Shown here one piece after another: positions 62,001 to 64,000 of a stretch of DNA of 64,000 bases (positions within the stretch are counted from its first letter, which is position 1; each line of letters begins with the position of its first letter). Location: NCBI GenBank assembly GCA_000711775.1, contig ARYC01017741.1:1-64000 (forward strand), written 5' to 3'. The translations under genes were made by a program, and so were the position numbers. Origin of the DNA: Oxytricha trifallax. Lineage: Eukaryota; Ciliophora; Spirotrichea; Sporadotrichida; Oxytrichidae. The notes under the pieces were generated by a model. That model worked only from the letters and a program-made list of their open reading frames with translations. It searched no databases and was not told where the DNA came from.

Positions 62001-64000
62001 TATCCTTATACTTATCCATAGCTTCGAATATCTCCTGCATAATGAAAACTTATGAATTTAGTAATAAAATTTGAGATTTTTCACGCTTTATTCCTAATTC
62101 CTCAAGTTATTGATCTTCATCGTTATCATTATAATCATATAACTAATTCTTCTTAGATGATACTTTCTTATTTTGATTCAAAGACTTTTATTGCTAGTTT
62201 TAAAGCTTTTCTTGATTCTTTTTGTCCTAAAGTATCTTGAATTCTTCCTCAACTTCATGTGAGGTTTTCTGCATTCTAGTATCTTGAAGCATTTTCAAAC
62301 TTTGAGTCATTTTCACTGGCTTCTTATCTGGGTCTTCATATTTGAAAGCTGCAGCTGCTCCAATGTCATTAGCTCCTGCATATCTAGGAACGCCAGTCTA
62401 AGACTTTTATTGTTTAGTTTTCTAGGGGCTAGATTGTTTGTCATCATCTATAGAGTCGTCAAGATCGGTCTTAACTTTGACTTGAGAATTGCCAATTTAT
62501 CTCCACCAATTGTTGGTACCATCAATTCGTTTTTAGAGACTTGCCTATCTTAAGAAGAAGAAATCCAAGAACTCTTCCCAAACCAAGCATCCATCCTTAG
62601 CTGAACCTGAAACTTTAATTCCGTGTGCTACTTCTTCTTTATCGTGATATCCTAAAGCACTCATCAACTCATCGTTTTTACCAAGTTGCTTTATTAAATC
62701 AGTTTTTGTAACATATGATCTTCCCTTCAACTTAGGGTCTTCATCTGAAGATTCCCTCTTAATAGCATTAAAGATCCATTTAAGCAAGAAAAATGTCATT
62801 TTATCCTCATTCGAAATACCAAGAGACTTGAACTTATCCTTCTTCAATGATTACAGTCTCTTTTCATCTTCTAGTTGCTTTTAAACCATCAATGTTTCAT
62901 CGTAATTTAAGGGAATTAAAGATGATTAATCGTAGTGACCTTTAGAAGCTGATCTTTAATCAAAGCGTTTAGAAGATTTAGCTGGGGACTCTGGACCTTT
63001 TGTAAATCTGTCGAAATCTTCCTTTTACATTTTCTCAAGCTTCCTCTCTTGTTTAACTTTCTAATCTTTATTTGCGATATATTTCTCAAATTTTGCTTCA
63101 TATAGCTTAGTTCTAGGATTGTTATATTCTATTGGAGACTCAGATCTCTTCTTTGATTTTGATCTTGATGCTCCATGATTTAGGTTCTTAATGATTCTCA
63201 AATAATAATAAATCTATATTAATACTTATTCCAGCTGAAGAAGATGGAGGTAAAGTCACTTATCTACCTCTAGAATGATTTTAATTTGGAAAGGTAGCTG
63301 TACTCAAATCTTCATTTAGTCTCTTGCCTTTACTAAAAATATTTTCCTTCTCTCCATCAGCGATTCTGACTGATTTCTTCTTTTTCTATGACTTTGTTAA
63401 CTTATCATCGAAGTCATCTTAGTGACTATTGACTGTGTCAAATCTGTCGCGATCATCTTCGTTAGTCTTTCTTCTTGGACTATTGTGCTAAGAAGCACCT
63501 CTACTGCTTTAGTAGCCCATCTTTTCTCTCATAATTCTGCCAACCTGAGAATTTTCTTTCTTTCTCATGTACATTTCTTCAAGTTCTTTCATGCGTCTCT
63601 CATTCTCATATCTCATCTGCTCAAGCTCACCTAAGTCCATGTTCTTACCACTTGCTAGCTAACTTGCTTAATGTCTCATTACTTAGAACTTTTTAGGACT
63701 GGCATCTATTACATGAGTGCCTGCGTTTTCAAGGTCATATCTCAACTTTGACTTCATTTCTTGATCCTTTTCTTCTTATGTTTCTTCAACTATCGATTAG
63801 CCACCATTTAAAGCCAATGTTTTCCTAAGTTAAAGGTTTTCTTGCTATCTTCTCAATTTTTCCAAGTCTTTTTCAATGCCTTCGACTAAATCTTTAGCGA
63901 GGGCTTGCTTTGAATTAGTTCCATGTCTGCCTATTCCAATTCCAGCCTCGGAATTTCCCAAAGCTAATTGCTGAAATATTTCATCTTTTGTTATTTAACT
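59014..64000 (-). CDS. EF-hand / FAM161 (UPF0564) protein, N-terminus beyond right edge
   Basis: FAM161 proteins bind microtubules at centrioles, basal bodies and connecting cilia. The open frame enters from base 64,000. Visible in order: coiled coil (EGIEKDLEKLRRQQENLQLR; LGELEQMRYENERRMKELEE); basic Ser-rich linker; an EF-hand-like helical block (SYVTKTDLIKQLGKNDELMS, LVWEEFLDFFFLR); a second (TLDEVFSEIEKDEVYELTQL, FITWREFMGYFNDY); Glu/Arg helix (MEYFTKRGRPLSKEEIQKLI); acidic tract; then the FAM161 module: YGITVPKPFEFDMRDKTKKK, FRSNPIPPEVLIPRYKSIQE, REAPFSFYERDQNKQKLDPE, ANFKANPIPRACSVLIFDQM, KRQEEERQERIRKQ. TGA at 59,014. The whole reads as one frame chain with IESs or introns in between, so EF-hand-like and FAM161 parts appear fused, although a gene boundary hidden near 60,550-60,780 cannot be fully excluded. 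Confidence 0.75.
59194..59259 (-). other. 66-bp IES in FAM161 module, pointer ATAG
   Basis: ATAG at 59194-59197 and 59260-59263. Excision gives LDPEDYLPYDVKKANFKANP in frame within a conserved part of the module. Confidence 0.75.
59345..59932 (-). other. 588-bp IES in FAM161 module, pointer ATTT
   Basis: ATTT at 59345-59348 and 59933-59936. Excision joins QEANEMRRIQ to ILKQREAPFSFYERD in frame. The insert is extremely AT-rich. A 4-bp AT pointer cannot fix the ends exactly. Confidence 0.55.

Noticed and set aside
1..64000. Scrambled or inverted gene segments
   Set aside because: Hypotrich germlines often have them, but every resolved junction here is collinear and same-strand; unresolved gaps could still hide some.
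1..64000. Bacterial-type features, CRISPR arrays, rRNA or tRNA genes
   Set aside because: No spaced identical repeats, no rRNA conserved blocks and no convincing cloverleaf were seen on either strand.

Overview
The window looks like germline (micronuclear) DNA of a spirotrich, probably hypotrich-like, ciliate. It is very AT-rich. TAA and TAG read as glutamine in every recognisable gene, and TGA is the only stop. Introns are mostly short GT..AG (28-75 nt). Nearly every gene I could read closely is also cut by AT-rich segments bounded by a short direct repeat of 3-12 bp. Removing the segment plus one repeat copy restores the reading frame and often a conserved motif. These are the hallmarks of internal eliminated sequences (IESs) and pointers. 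I place 32 such junctions; all are in linear order, and I saw no inverted or permuted segment. No telomere repeat and no intact transposase was found. The genus cannot be fixed from the sequence alone.

Left part (1-26.9 kb): a zinc-finger gene running off the left edge; an Atg18/WIPI gene (-); a large LRR/EF-hand-like gene (+); a CCCH protein with a huge Gln-rich tail (+); a J-domain/zinc-ribbon protein (+); an NPSN-like Qb-SNARE (-); an Unkempt-like CCCH protein (-); two unknown genes (-); an RGG-rich RNA-binding protein (+); and a protein kinase A regulatory subunit (-).

Middle (27-41 kb): two separate farnesyltransferase beta-subunit genes (+) flanking a tetraspanin-like gene (-); a coiled-coil gene (+); CDP-diacylglycerol synthase (-); and a small membrane protein (-). 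A gene-free, extremely AT-rich stretch follows (41.0-42.7 kb).

Right part (42.7-64 kb): a head-to-tail duplicated membrane-protein gene. Copy A (42.7-50.3 kb) is swollen by IESs, one of which has terminal inverted repeats and a target-site-like repeat. Copy B (50.7-54.5 kb) holds a 639-bp IES with a GC-rich, hairpin-rich core. Then come an RsmI-type methyltransferase with a giant insertion (+), an arrestin-fold gene (-), and a very large EF-hand/FAM161 gene (-) leaving through the right edge.

The genes do not form one pathway. Several are signalling, trafficking or ciliary genes, but neighbours look unrelated, as expected where the somatic nucleus carries genes on separate small chromosomes. 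The coherent system in the window is the germline interruption pattern itself. The duplicated genes are the best evidence for it, because one copy shows what the other looks like without a given insertion.
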